From the NCBI RefSeq assembly GCF_001428005.1, contig NZ_LMSB01000021.1, positions 8,146 through 60,569 of the forward strand: DNA of 52,424 nucleotides, in the 5' to 3' direction. Below the pieces are notes generated by a model. That model saw only the letters and a list, made by a program, of their open reading frames with translations. It had not been told where the DNA came from and ran no database searches. Below are positions 8,824 to 17,385 of this stretch, piece by piece; positions within the stretch are counted from its first letter, which is position 1; every line of letters begins with the position of its first letter. Source of the DNA: Arthrobacter sp. Soil736. Lineage in GTDB: Bacteria > Actinomycetota > Actinomycetes > Actinomycetales > Micrococcaceae. The translations under genes were made by a program, and so were the position numbers.

Positions 8824-9651
8824 CTACGCGAGGGCATCGAGGCGCAACAGCACGTCTTCCGGCCGTGCTGAACTTGGTATCTCGGCGAAGTAGAAGTCTG
8901 CTGGCGGGAGCTGTACGTCCGTATCCAGCCAAAAGCCTGCAGGGATGTACCCGCCCACCGCAGTGTCCGCGTGCAGCTGCACTTGTGCGTCGTCCAGCTG
9001 CCCTAGGGTCCACCGATAATTGCTGGTCACGTTGGCGATAGGCGTATAGGCCTCCAACGCAACGGGCACGCGTCCGTGACCGTCGTCAGGCGTGCGGTTA
9101 TCCAGCAGGAGGCCGGCGACGGGCAGTGCCGCGAAGGAACGCAACCAGTCGCTGACGTACATCGAGGCGTTTTCAGCGTCGTCTGCGGCCAGGTCGCTCA
9201 GGCTGACAGCACCCCCAAAGCGGTGTGTGCCGATGAGCCATTCCATCGGAGAGGGGATACGAAGGACAACGGGCTGACGCGCCGTCTGAGCGAACACAGT
9301 GGCGAATTCAAGCACTGCCTTGTTTGTGTCATCGTCTGCCAACAAAGTCCGGAGCGCGTATCCGGTCCGGGACTTGCCCGCCATTGCCGCCTCAAGCCGC
9401 GAATTTCCGGCAGTCAGATGGTCGTAGAGTCGCTCCAGGTCCAAAAGCGCAACATCCGGCCTCAGGAGCCCTTGGGCCTGAGCGAAAAAAGCCGAATAGG
9501 CTGTGACATTGTCCCAGGGAACCTCGCCTCCGCGAAGTATCACGGAGGTTGCATACTCATGGTGGTCAAACAGCACCGCTTTGGGCCGGCCCGACCCTGG
9601 AGTGGCAACAACAGCGGCAAGGGTGGCAGGAGTGGTAAGGGTAGAAGTCAT
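8824..9651 (-). CDS. Last gene of carboxylase operon, possible epsilon-like subunit
   Basis: From ATG 9651 the product is 275 aa (about 30 kDa). A TTG ten codons further upstream would also be open. I chose 9651 because GAGAGACGTC precedes it. The protein has no signal peptide and no domain I recognise with confidence; segments include GRPKAVLFDHHEYATS, VALLDLERLYDHLTAGNSRL and VLRIPSPMEWLIGTHRFGG. It is the last gene of the minus-strand carboxylase operon, about 120 bp after the HyuB-like gene. Acetophenone carboxylase has a fifth, ~34-kDa subunit (Apc5/epsilon) of comparable size and position, so this may be its counterpart. That is inference from size and context. A URO-D/MetE-like fold is another possibility. 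Confidence 0.7.
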   Translation of the reverse strand: MTSTLTTPATLAAVVATPGSGRPKAVLFDHHEYATSVILRGGEVPWDNVTAYSAFFAQAQGLLRPDVALLDLERLYDHLTAGNSRLEAAMAGKSRTGYALRTLLADDDTNKAVLEFATVFAQTARQPVVLRIPSPMEWLIGTHRFGGAVSLSDLAADDAENASMYVSDWLRSFAALPVAGLLLDNRTPDDGHGRVPVALEAYTPIANVTSNYRWTLGQLDDAQVQLHADTAVGGYIPAGFWLDTDVQLPPADFYFAEIPSSARPEDVLLRLDALA

Positions 9652-9771
9652 GACGTCTCTCTCGGAAATTTGCTGTTTCAAGCCGTCAGCGCCGCACCGT
9701 CCTGGACTGTGGAGGATGCGGCGCCGAAGGCTTCTCTATGGTTGGTCCTGATCAGGACTTTCGATGAAGGA

Positions 9772-12102
9772 TTAGGACCTGCGCTGGATGACCTCCCCGT
9801 GTTTCGTTTCGAGCTCGCGGATCCTTTCCTCCAGCTGGCTGATCTTCACTTCCCGCCGGTCTGGAAGCATGATCAGCGGCAGCTTGTCCACGGTCGCTTT
9901 GACCCGTTCCGGGCCGTCGCTGGTGAAGTGTGTCGCTGTCAGCTCGTCGGTATCGTCGCCCCAGGACCCGTAGTAGAGCAGGTCCTTCGGAGGCTCGGGC
10001 TGCACGTAGCTTTCAAGAAACTCCTTGTACGGCTTGCCCCGGGCTATGCGGGCGCGGCGGGCATCTTGACGCAACTGGACTGTTGCTTCTTCGTCCACCA
10101 CGAAAGTGTCAGGATTCCACACAACGCCATAGATGGTGGTGGCAACGTTCGCGGAAATGCGGCCGAGCTCCAGATCCTTGGCCACCGCTTCGGGCTCGCG
10201 TTCGAGCACGTCACCATAGCCGCCGCCGGAGCCCTGGGCGATCATGTACAGCTCGCCGTCCTTGGCGACGTCGAACTGCAGCCCCATATGGGCAGTGGTG
10301 TATTTCCCGCCTTCATAGGGTTGTTCGTTCATGATCCTCTCCATGGACAGATCAAACTGACTGGGGTCCTTGCGGATGACGTCGTAGATGTTGATGCCCT
10401 TGACCATGGCCAGCGGGTTGGTGCTGCAGCCGTAGCCGCCGAACATTCCGGTCACAGAGGAGAACTTGGAGCCCGAGGCAACGGTCATGAAGCCCCACAG
10501 TGGCGTTCCTTCGGCGGCTACGATCATCTCGTAACCCATGCCGCCGCTGTTCTTTCCGAAGCCCTGGTTGTCGCGGACGATTCGTTTGCTGACGAGCTGC
10601 ATGAAAGGAACTTCCTCTTCCATAACTTCCTGTTCAGCAGTGTCAGCCATGGCACAGAACAACGGTGAGACCGCATCTTCGCCGTCGCGGAACGCCTTGG
10701 CTCCGCCGCCCATGCCGTTGAGGTCCGCACACAGGTTGCCCACCTGGTCGCCGTGCTGGGTCAGGCCTCCCCACAGGAACGTGTTGATCTGGTTGAACCA
10801 CGGGGCCAGGACATTGGAGAACTTTTCCGGGTTGGAGAACTGCATCTTGGCAAAGGCTGTCTGCAGCGCAGAGAATCCACGGAACGAGGCTTGCAGTGAC
10901 TGCCCCATCGGTGCGTCATAGCCGGCATCGGCCCACGTGTGTTCATCCGAGATGATGTCGATGGGGGACATCGCCGAGGTGCACCTTGGCAGATCCGGCC
11001 ACCAGAACGCGAGAATCGCCTGCATCATCATCGATTTGACCGAACACAGCGGCGAATTGATGGCCCGGTTGAGGATTTCCGGGCCTGTGCCGCGCAGGTC
11101 GACCGTCATTTTGTCGCCCTTGACCGTTATCTTGCAGGCGAGTTTGATCAGGATGTTTTCTTTCAGGGTGGAGTCCATGAACTGGTTGAAGGTCACGGTC
11201 CCATCCGGCAGCTCGCTGATGCGGCGTTTGACTTCCTGCTCCACGTCTTCAACCGTGACTCGCAGGGCGGCTACGAATGTCTCGATCCCCACTTCGTCAA
11301 TGATGCTGTCGACGCGTTCCTGGATGCGCTGGACTGCACCGATCTTGACCTTGATATCGGCCAGCTGCAGTTTGGGGTCGCGGACTGAGTGCTGCAGGAA
11401 CGTCAGCAGATCCCGGCGGAGTTCGCCCTTTTCAACAATCTTGAACGGTGACATCCGCAAGCCGTCATCGAACGGTGTCTCGGAACCGGACGGCATCCCG
11501 CCGGGCTCGCAGGCACCGTTCTCTCCCTCGTGGATGGTCGCCGCGACCCACGCGATGATCTGCCCATCGCGCATGATCGGGGTAATCATCGACTGGTCGG
11601 TGTTGTGGACGTTGCCGTACCGGGCATCGTTGTGGATGAATCCGTCGCCGGGGTTGATCCCGACGGTTGGCTCGTCCTTCCAGTACTTCATGATGTAGCG
11701 GATCGGGTGGTGCAGGATCGCGGAGAATGCGATGACCCCGTGGCAGGACAGGTAGGTGACGTCCCCTTCTGCGGTGTAGATCGCCGTCGTCAGGTCCCCC
11801 CACTTTGCTCCGGGGGCGGCCCCCATGGCCTCACACATTTCGTAGCCCTCGTCCAGGGCGCCTGCCAGCCGTTTGCGGATGCGGTCGACCTGGATGGGGT
11901 CCACACCCTTGGAGATGCACTCCTCCTCATAGGCCGAGCGGGAAGTGATCTGGTGGCTGCGCATGATTGCCGGGTCCGGACCGAGGAAGAGGGTTGTTTC
12001 GTCCATGAACTGGTCCACCCACTGCTGCTCCTGGGCAGTCAGCGGCTGCGAAGCATCGTCGGCTCCGCCGGCCGTGCTGGTTTCATTTGCTGTAAGCGTC
12101 AT
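9772..12102 (-). CDS. HyuB-like ketone carboxylase subunit
   Basis: 776 aa, hydantoinase B/oxoprolinase family, the size of acetone carboxylase alpha (AcxB) or acetophenone carboxylase Apc3. The family motif GDGFIHNDARYGNVHNTDQ lies at about residues 152-170 and holds the His/Asp cluster that binds the metal in acetone carboxylase. Later parts include NGMGGGAKAFRDGEDAVSP and GSGGGYGDVLEREPE. AAGGAG sits ten bases before ATG 12102. It ends in a short charged helix (KISQLEERIRELETKHGE). In these enzymes the HyuB-like subunit joins the activated, phosphorylated ketone with bicarbonate-derived CO2. It lies downstream of the HyuA-like and gamma subunits in one minus-strand operon. Confidence 0.9.
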   Translation of the reverse strand: MTLTANETSTAGGADDASQPLTAQEQQWVDQFMDETTLFLGPDPAIMRSHQITSRSAYEEECISKGVDPIQVDRIRKRLAGALDEGYEMCEAMGAAPGAKWGDLTTAIYTAEGDVTYLSCHGVIAFSAILHHPIRYIMKYWKDEPTVGINPGDGFIHNDARYGNVHNTDQSMITPIMRDGQIIAWVAATIHEGENGACEPGGMPSGSETPFDDGLRMSPFKIVEKGELRRDLLTFLQHSVRDPKLQLADIKVKIGAVQRIQERVDSIIDEVGIETFVAALRVTVEDVEQEVKRRISELPDGTVTFNQFMDSTLKENILIKLACKITVKGDKMTVDLRGTGPEILNRAINSPLCSVKSMMMQAILAFWWPDLPRCTSAMSPIDIISDEHTWADAGYDAPMGQSLQASFRGFSALQTAFAKMQFSNPEKFSNVLAPWFNQINTFLWGGLTQHGDQVGNLCADLNGMGGGAKAFRDGEDAVSPLFCAMADTAEQEVMEEEVPFMQLVSKRIVRDNQGFGKNSGGMGYEMIVAAEGTPLWGFMTVASGSKFSSVTGMFGGYGCSTNPLAMVKGINIYDVIRKDPSQFDLSMERIMNEQPYEGGKYTTAHMGLQFDVAKDGELYMIAQGSGGGYGDVLEREPEAVAKDLELGRISANVATTIYGVVWNPDTFVVDEEATVQLRQDARRARIARGKPYKEFLESYVQPEPPKDLLYYGSWGDDTDELTATHFTSDGPERVKATVDKLPLIMLPDRREVKISQLEERIRELETKHGEVIQRRS

Positions 12103-12161
12103 TGCTGTCTGGCTCCTTCAATGGGAATAGCTGGAAGGTCTTGATGAGATGTGCCACGGGG

Positions 12162-14288
12162 TCAGTCTTTGAGGAACCACACAGCGCCCTGGGATGTGGG
12201 TTCCAGGCGCCACGAGGGCTCGACGAGATAGGTGGTGTTCTCGGTGGTTACGATCGCCGGGCCGTGGATGACGTGCTGGTGGTGCAGAGCCTCGGCATCG
12301 TAGACCGGCGTATCAACGGCTCCGTCGATCTTCACGAAGTGGACCTGCCTCGTGCCGATAGGGGACGGCATGGTCCGGTCGTGGCCGGAGTCGATCGAAT
12401 CGAACTTGACGACGTCACCCTCCACGTAGGAGGACACGCGAACAGTCTGTGCCCTGATGCCGGCCTCGGGTGCCTGGCTGCCGGCACCGTAGCGCTGACC
12501 GTAGATGTCGGAGAACGTCCGTATGAGATGGAGTACATCGGCGACGCCGTTCACGCGGTTGATGTCGAAGACGACTGCCGTGGTCACCAGCTGGTTGCCA
12601 TAACGCAGGTCCATCTCGAGGCTGTGGCGGATGTCGGTAGGGTTGTAACCCTGACGGACCAGGTCTTCCCTGCCCTTGGCTTCGAGCTCCTGGATGACTC
12701 GGTTCAGCTCGTCGTAGCTCTTGTAGAGGCTACGGTCGGTTGGGTTGTAGAGGACCACATGTGAACCCCGCTCGTGGATGTGAAGGGGCTTCATGTTGCC
12801 GGCTCCGCAGGCTGAAAAAACTGAAGAGAACGGCGGCGCGAGAATCTTACGAATACCTGCGTGGTCGGCGATGCCGCAAGCGTGCAGCGGACCGTTGCCG
12901 CCATAGGCCAGCATGGTGAAGTCTTCCGGAAGATAGCCCCGGACCCGCAGCTCCTTCGACATGCCGATGGCCATTTGCTCGTCGACGGCGTTCTTGACGA
13001 TCTTGGCAACCTCAATAGTGTCCATGTTCAATTCATCGGAGAGAACTTCATCAATGGCGTAAATGGAGCGCTTCTTGTTCAGCTTGATGTAGCCGTTGGC
13101 GTAGTTGTCCGGATCAAGGTATCCCAGGACCAGGTCAGCGTCGGTGACAGTCGGGCGGAGGCCGCCACGGTCGTAACAGGCCGGACCGGGGTCAGAACCG
13201 GCGGATTCCGGCCCGATCTGCACCGAATGGTGGATCCGGTCATAGCTGGCTATCGAACCTCCCCCGGCGCCCAGGGTCAGCAGGTGGATCATCGGAACCG
13301 AGACCAGCCAGCGTCCGATAGTCGGCTGGAAGTCGTAGTGCTTGACCCCTCCCTCAGGGACGAGCCCGATGTCGAAGGACGTGCCGCCCATGTCCGTGGA
13401 AATGACATTCCCCAAGCCCGTGCTATCAGCCAGGTGTTGGGCGGCACCTACTCCGGCGATGGGCCCGGAGTGGATGGTCTGTAGCGCGTCGGTGGAATTC
13501 GACTGTGCCATGCCCCCTGAGTTGTGGATGACAAGCATAGGTTTGTCATAGCCGGACCCGCGGAGGTTGTTCGACAGCTGCCCGAGTGCGTGGAACATGA
13601 TTTCGTGCAGAAAGGCGTCAACAATGGTTGAGGTTGCCCGCACATATTCGCCCTTTCGCCCGGACACCTGGCTGCCCAACAGAACAGGGATGGCCCCGAG
13701 CTCGTGAGCCGGGTACTCGTCCAGGATGATGTCCAGGATCTGCTGTTCGTGGACCGGATTCTCCGTCGAATTGACCAACGAGACCACGATGGCCTCCGCG
13801 CCGTTGTCCACGAGTTCGCGCACCTGCGTGCGGACGTCGTCTTCCATCAGGGAAACGACAACCTTTCCCGCTGAGTTGATCCGTTCCTTTACAGAGCGGA
13901 TCAAGCTTCGAGGTACGAGAGGATCCGGGCGGGTAGCATCCGGCATATTCTGCTGCTTGGAAGGGTCCAGGCCCTCTCCATAGCCGCGTCCACGGGAGAG
14001 CGGGATTGTGTCCTCAAACCCGTGGGTGACCAGTGCGCCGACCCTCGGCCCCTTTCCTTCGATGAGTGCGTTGGTGCCGAGGGTTGTTGCGTAGCGGACC
14101 GAATCGACCTCCGCCAGGACGAGATCGCGGTCGAGTCCAGCGCGCGAGCAGGCAAGGTCGAGTGCTTCGTTGAAGCCCTGGGCCAGATTGTGGTGGGTTG
14201 TCAGCGCCTTCGCTTCAACATACTTGCCGTCCCACGCGAAGAAACAATCGGTAAATGTACCGCCGATGTCAACGGAAATTCGTTTCAT
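12162..14288 (-). CDS. HyuA-like ketone carboxylase subunit (708 aa)
   Basis: Hydantoinase A/oxoprolinase family. The N-terminal ATP-binding fold begins MKRISVDIGGTFTDCFF; the second phosphate loop is STDMGGTSFDIGLV. Other family segments are YATTLGTNALIEGKG, HSGPIAGVGAAQHLA, GPESAGSDPGPACYDRGG and YGGNGPLHACGIADHAGI. I start it at ATG 14288 with AAAGGAA upstream; the track-like TTG two codons earlier has no advantage. The size (about 77 kDa) fits AcxA or one of the two alpha-type subunits of acetophenone carboxylase. Its role is ATP-dependent phosphorylation of the ketone enol or of bicarbonate. It lies 59 bp upstream of the HyuB-like gene. Confidence 0.9.
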   Translation of the reverse strand: MKRISVDIGGTFTDCFFAWDGKYVEAKALTTHHNLAQGFNEALDLACSRAGLDRDLVLAEVDSVRYATTLGTNALIEGKGPRVGALVTHGFEDTIPLSRGRGYGEGLDPSKQQNMPDATRPDPLVPRSLIRSVKERINSAGKVVVSLMEDDVRTQVRELVDNGAEAIVVSLVNSTENPVHEQQILDIILDEYPAHELGAIPVLLGSQVSGRKGEYVRATSTIVDAFLHEIMFHALGQLSNNLRGSGYDKPMLVIHNSGGMAQSNSTDALQTIHSGPIAGVGAAQHLADSTGLGNVISTDMGGTSFDIGLVPEGGVKHYDFQPTIGRWLVSVPMIHLLTLGAGGGSIASYDRIHHSVQIGPESAGSDPGPACYDRGGLRPTVTDADLVLGYLDPDNYANGYIKLNKKRSIYAIDEVLSDELNMDTIEVAKIVKNAVDEQMAIGMSKELRVRGYLPEDFTMLAYGGNGPLHACGIADHAGIRKILAPPFSSVFSACGAGNMKPLHIHERGSHVVLYNPTDRSLYKSYDELNRVIQELEAKGREDLVRQGYNPTDIRHSLEMDLRYGNQLVTTAVVFDINRVNGVADVLHLIRTFSDIYGQRYGAGSQAPEAGIRAQTVRVSSYVEGDVVKFDSIDSGHDRTMPSPIGTRQVHFVKIDGAVDTPVYDAEALHHQHVIHGPAIVTTENTTYLVEPSWRLEPTSQGAVWFLKD

Positions 14289-14303
14289 GACCAATGGATT
14301 CCT

Positions 14304-14759
14304 TTAACTGTGCGAATGAGGGGCGGACGAGGAGAGGCTGTTGTACGAGCCAAGGGCGGGACTGAAGTCGGCAACGGCCTCTTCGCCGGGCCCGTAGTTG
14401 ATGACGAATTCAGGGTCGACTCCACGTTTCGTCCACTTTTCGCGGAGCGAGTCGATATCCCACAGCATGTCCACGGTGGGCGGGTGTCCTGGCGGCACAT
14501 ACTCCGTTTCAAGCTGCGTAGCGCAACCGGGGCAGTAGAATTCGAGGATCCGGCAGAAGGCGGGGTCGGGAGCAAACGTGAATTCGTACTTTTCCGAGTC
14601 CAAAATCGACTGGTGGATTTCCCTCGGGTCCCGGTCATAGACCAGGGTCCCCTCCTTGTAGTTACCTCTCGCGTCCCCGAGATCATGGCTGCACACCCTG
14701 CAGGTCCATCGCTCCGTGTCGAGATCGATGATCAGATATTCCGTCATTGGAATCCGCAT
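14304..14759 (-). CDS. Ketone carboxylase gamma subunit (zinc-binding, AcxC/Apc2-like)
   Basis: I start it at ATG 14759 because AGGTGAG lies eight bases upstream; the frame stays open further upstream without support. The product is 151 aa (about 17 kDa). It has two CxxC pairs, TCRVCSHDL near the N-terminus and YCPGCATQLETE in the middle, which bind zinc in the gamma subunits of acetone and acetophenone carboxylases. The segment GTLVYDRDPREIHQSIL is also typical. This small subunit is specific to the carboxylases among HyuA/HyuB relatives and separates this operon from hydantoinases and 5-oxoprolinases. It sits between the two HyuA-like genes. Confidence 0.85.
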   Translation of the reverse strand: MRIPMTEYLIIDLDTERWTCRVCSHDLGDARGNYKEGTLVYDRDPREIHQSILDSEKYEFTFAPDPAFCRILEFYCPGCATQLETEYVPPGHPPTVDMLWDIDSLREKWTKRGVDPEFVINYGPGEEAVADFSPALGSYNSLSSSAPHSHS

Positions 14760-14799
14760 AGCTTGTCTCACCTGTCTTCTTGCAATAGTTGTGTGTTGG

Positions 14800-16728
14800 T
14801 CATTTCTGGATGGTGTCTGTGAGCATGAGGTCACCGGAATCAGTCACATCAAACCTCCAGCCCTGCGGCACGCGGGACGTGAAGTAAGGGCCTTCAACGA
14901 TGGCCGGGCCCATGGCTGATGCGCCGGCGGCTTGACTCTCCAGCTCGAATACCGGAACGTCTTCCACCTTGTCGGCCGCATAGCAGACCTTTCTTGTAGA
15001 CGCGGCGACCGCGGGCGTCCGGGCCGCAGATTCAGCTCGCCGGATAGAGGCGTGCGGCAGCTCGTAGCGCGCGGTCAGGGTCAGCATGGTGTTGTCTTCG
15101 CGCGCGCCGGGCTGCGGCTCCGAACCCAGGTGCGGGAGCTCTGAAATCAGCTGGCCTTCGGCGTCTTCAAGAACCACTTTCCATTCGAGCGTGCATTCGC
15201 CGATGTCATGGCCTTCCTGGAACATGTCCCGAGCCGCCCGGGCTAGCAGCGTCTCCTTGGCTGCGCTGAACTCTTCGGAATCCATTCCGGTCACATTGGC
15301 CTCGTAGGTCTGCGCAATGTCAGAGAAGCCGATTCCGAAGGCTGAGAAGACCGCAGCCATCTTGGGCACCAGGACACGGCGAACACCGGCGATCCGCGCC
15401 GCGCCGCAGGCGCTCATGGGTCCTGCGCCTCCAAAGGCAGCAACCGTTGTGGTGTCCGCATCCTCGACATCGGCCGCAAAGGACTGCGCCATGCGCTGGA
15501 AGTACGCGGTCTCCATGCGCATCAGTGCGTCACCAAGCGTTATCCCCAAAGGTTCAGCGATGACTTCTGTGATGACGGCGCGGGAGCGCTCAGCATCGAG
15601 GCTGAACCCTCCATCGAGATAGGTGTCCGGATCCAGGACTCCCAGAAGTAGGTTTACGTCAGTGATAGTGGCTTGCTTCCCGCCAAAACCAAAACAAGCG
15701 GGACCTGGTGCAGCCCCGACGCTCTCGGGGCCGACGGTAATGACGCCGTCGCGAAGCGCAATGATGGAACTGCCGCCCACACCGCTGGAGTGGACGTTAC
15801 TCATCTCAAACGAAACCGGAACACCCCGGATGGAGCCCCTGCGATCCGTCGAGATGGTCGAGTTCTTCACTGAGCCGACGTCGGTAGTGGTGCCTCCGAC
15901 GTCGATCATGAGCACGTGCGCAAGCCCGTAGGCTTCCGACAGCGCCTTCGTTCCTTCCAGCCCGCCGCGGGGACCGGACGAGTATGTCTTCAACGCCACA
16001 GACTTAGCCACACGTGAAGAAGCTCCGTCATTGCGGTAGATCAGGAGCGGGTTCTTCACCTTGTGATCCCGCAGCCGGTGCTCGGCGCTATAGAGGAACC
16101 GCTCCATGGTCGGGTGCAGGAAGGAGTTGATGATTCCGGACCATACACGGCGGCCTCGGACGGCGTCAGGTGTGAATTCCCAAGAAAAAAGGATGGGCAC
16201 GGAACCCAACAGATGCCGAGGGAATTTCCGTAGGAGGATGCCCTTGACGGCCTTCTCCGTGCTTCTTTCCGCCATGGCAATCACAAGTCTGGCTGCACCG
16301 TCGGTTGTCAGCCGGTTGACCTGTTTGACGATCTCGCCCGACAGTTGCTCCAGGTCCTGCGCGCCATCGATGACCGCCACGCGGGTGCCAACGAGGTCGT
16401 CGAACAGCTCAGCAGCGTCATCTCCGGCGCGGAGTTCCTCAGCGAGCGTATCGGTGTCTGTGAGGATTCCAATCCGCGGCCCCTTGCGTTCCACGAGCGC
16501 GTTGGTTCCCTGGGTGGTTGAGTACCGGATGTGTCGGGTTGAGTGCAAAAGTCCGGGAAGATCTTCCTCACCGAAGATCTGTTTTGACGCCTTGGCCATA
16601 CCGTCGAAAAGGCATTGAGAGAGGTCGAAGGGTGTGGTGAGCGTTTTTGTGAACGTAAAACTATTACCGTCCCAGACACAGATATCGGTCAGCGTCCCGC
16701 CGTTGTCGATGTTAATGAGCCGTTCCAT
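14800..16728 (-). CDS. Second HyuA-like ketone carboxylase subunit (642 aa), operon leader
   Basis: Hydantoinase A family, shorter than its operon partner. It has NIDNGGTLTDICVWDGNSF at the start, RYSTTQGTNALVERKGPRIG, TYSSGPRGGLEGTKALSEA, the second phosphate loop MIDVGGTTTDVGSVKNSTI, and FGGAGPMSACGAARIAGVRR. AAGGAGTATCA precedes ATG 16728. At about 69 kDa it matches the smaller of the two alpha-type subunits in acetophenone carboxylase (Apc1). Acetone carboxylases have only one HyuA-like subunit, so two suggest the acetophenone-type arrangement. It is the first gene of the operon and lies about 60 bp downstream of copy 2 of the dispersed element, in the same orientation. Confidence 0.88.
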   Translation of the reverse strand: MERLINIDNGGTLTDICVWDGNSFTFTKTLTTPFDLSQCLFDGMAKASKQIFGEEDLPGLLHSTRHIRYSTTQGTNALVERKGPRIGILTDTDTLAEELRAGDDAAELFDDLVGTRVAVIDGAQDLEQLSGEIVKQVNRLTTDGAARLVIAMAERSTEKAVKGILLRKFPRHLLGSVPILFSWEFTPDAVRGRRVWSGIINSFLHPTMERFLYSAEHRLRDHKVKNPLLIYRNDGASSRVAKSVALKTYSSGPRGGLEGTKALSEAYGLAHVLMIDVGGTTTDVGSVKNSTISTDRRGSIRGVPVSFEMSNVHSSGVGGSSIIALRDGVITVGPESVGAAPGPACFGFGGKQATITDVNLLLGVLDPDTYLDGGFSLDAERSRAVITEVIAEPLGITLGDALMRMETAYFQRMAQSFAADVEDADTTTVAAFGGAGPMSACGAARIAGVRRVLVPKMAAVFSAFGIGFSDIAQTYEANVTGMDSEEFSAAKETLLARAARDMFQEGHDIGECTLEWKVVLEDAEGQLISELPHLGSEPQPGAREDNTMLTLTARYELPHASIRRAESAARTPAVAASTRKVCYAADKVEDVPVFELESQAAGASAMGPAIVEGPYFTSRVPQGWRFDVTDSGDLMLTDTIQK

Positions 16729-16788
16729 TGATACTCCTTTGTATGTTGAGGCGCGGAGAACGATCGGTGCTTTCCTCGGCGTGGGACT

Positions 16789-16905
16789 GTGAGTCAGACC
16801 ACATTGAGGAGTGGCCTCAGTTTCGCCCCTGAAGCGGTGTGGCCGTCCACTACCTTGCCGGGTGGATTATGCAAGAGAGGGGCCGGCCACCCGGGTGGGG
16901 GTGGG
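16789..16905 (-). promoter_or_regulatory. Dispersed leader-like element, copy 2, upstream of carboxylase operon
   Basis: Read on the minus strand it runs CCACCCGGGTGG (16887-16898), a ~26-bp spacer, CCACCCGGCAAGGTAGT, GCCACACCGC, GCGAAACTGAGG, CCTC and ATGTGGTCTG. It aligns over its whole length with copy 4 (38881-38999), roughly four bases in five identical by eye. Within it GAGG and CCTC can pair around a 5-nt loop that differs between copies, and CCACA can pair with TGTGG outside them. It ends about 60 bp before the ATG of the carboxylase operon. Confidence 0.6.
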
Positions 16906-17112
16906 ACTGGCCGGGATGAAAGTCTGAGTGGGCACCTGGCCGAAAAAGCTTCGGTGGGGCTGGCGATCCTAGGATCCAGAGGGCCACGATCATCGCATCC
17001 GGGGAGGGCCCAAGAGACCTAAGCTGTTGAGAGCAGCCGGCTTGCTCGCGTCGGCGAATCGCAACGCAAGCAAGGCCATCCGGGCCCTCAGCTCAAACCG
17101 TCCAAGCCGTTT

Positions 17113-17176
17113 TGCTTGCCCGAAACTCCCCCATTTCGCCCAACGCGATGCCAGATCAAGGAACTTAAGATGATTA
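17113..17176 (+). repeat. Direct repeat A (~60 bp)
   Basis: CTTGCC, GAAA, TCCCCCATTTCGCCCA, CGCG, TGCCAGATCAAGGAACTTA and GATGATTA occur in the same order and spacing at 31405-31469, with only a handful of mismatches. The two copies are in the same orientation and bound 14.3 kb. At the second copy the ATGATT at its end is the start codon of the LacI-type gene; here no gene follows in frame. The surroundings (16906-17385) hold no supported gene. Confidence 0.75.
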
Positions 17177-17385
17177 GCCCTTCAGGTCTAAACAACGGTC
17201 GCATCCCGGGACCCCCGCCGCGACCCGGGATGCGACCATTTGCTGGCGGCGGAAGTCCCTGCGGAGGGCTGCAGAGATGATCGGCGGGGCCGGGGACGCC
17301 GCGGAACACGGGTTCCGGCTCGGCTGATTCGATACGTTCGATGCTCCTCCGTTAAACACAAATCGCTCAGTAAAGGACACGAACA

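Noticed and set aside
9076..10668. Plus-strand 530-codon open frame across the end of the carboxylase operon
   Set aside because: It is antisense to two genes with clear family motifs. Its translation is rich in His, Gly and Val as expected for a shadow frame, and it has no ribosome binding site.
14760..14834. N-terminal extension of the carboxylase gamma subunit
   Set aside because: The extension (MTSCSQTPSRND...) overlaps the end of the upstream gene, has no ribosome binding site and no similarity to gamma subunits.
16789..17022. 77-codon plus-strand frame through element copy 2
   Set aside because: A similar translation (SFAPEAVWPSTTLPGG) appears antisense in copy 4 (SFAPDAVWLATTLPGG), but no ribosome binding site precedes either. 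The DNA similarity itself explains the match, so I treat it as non-coding.
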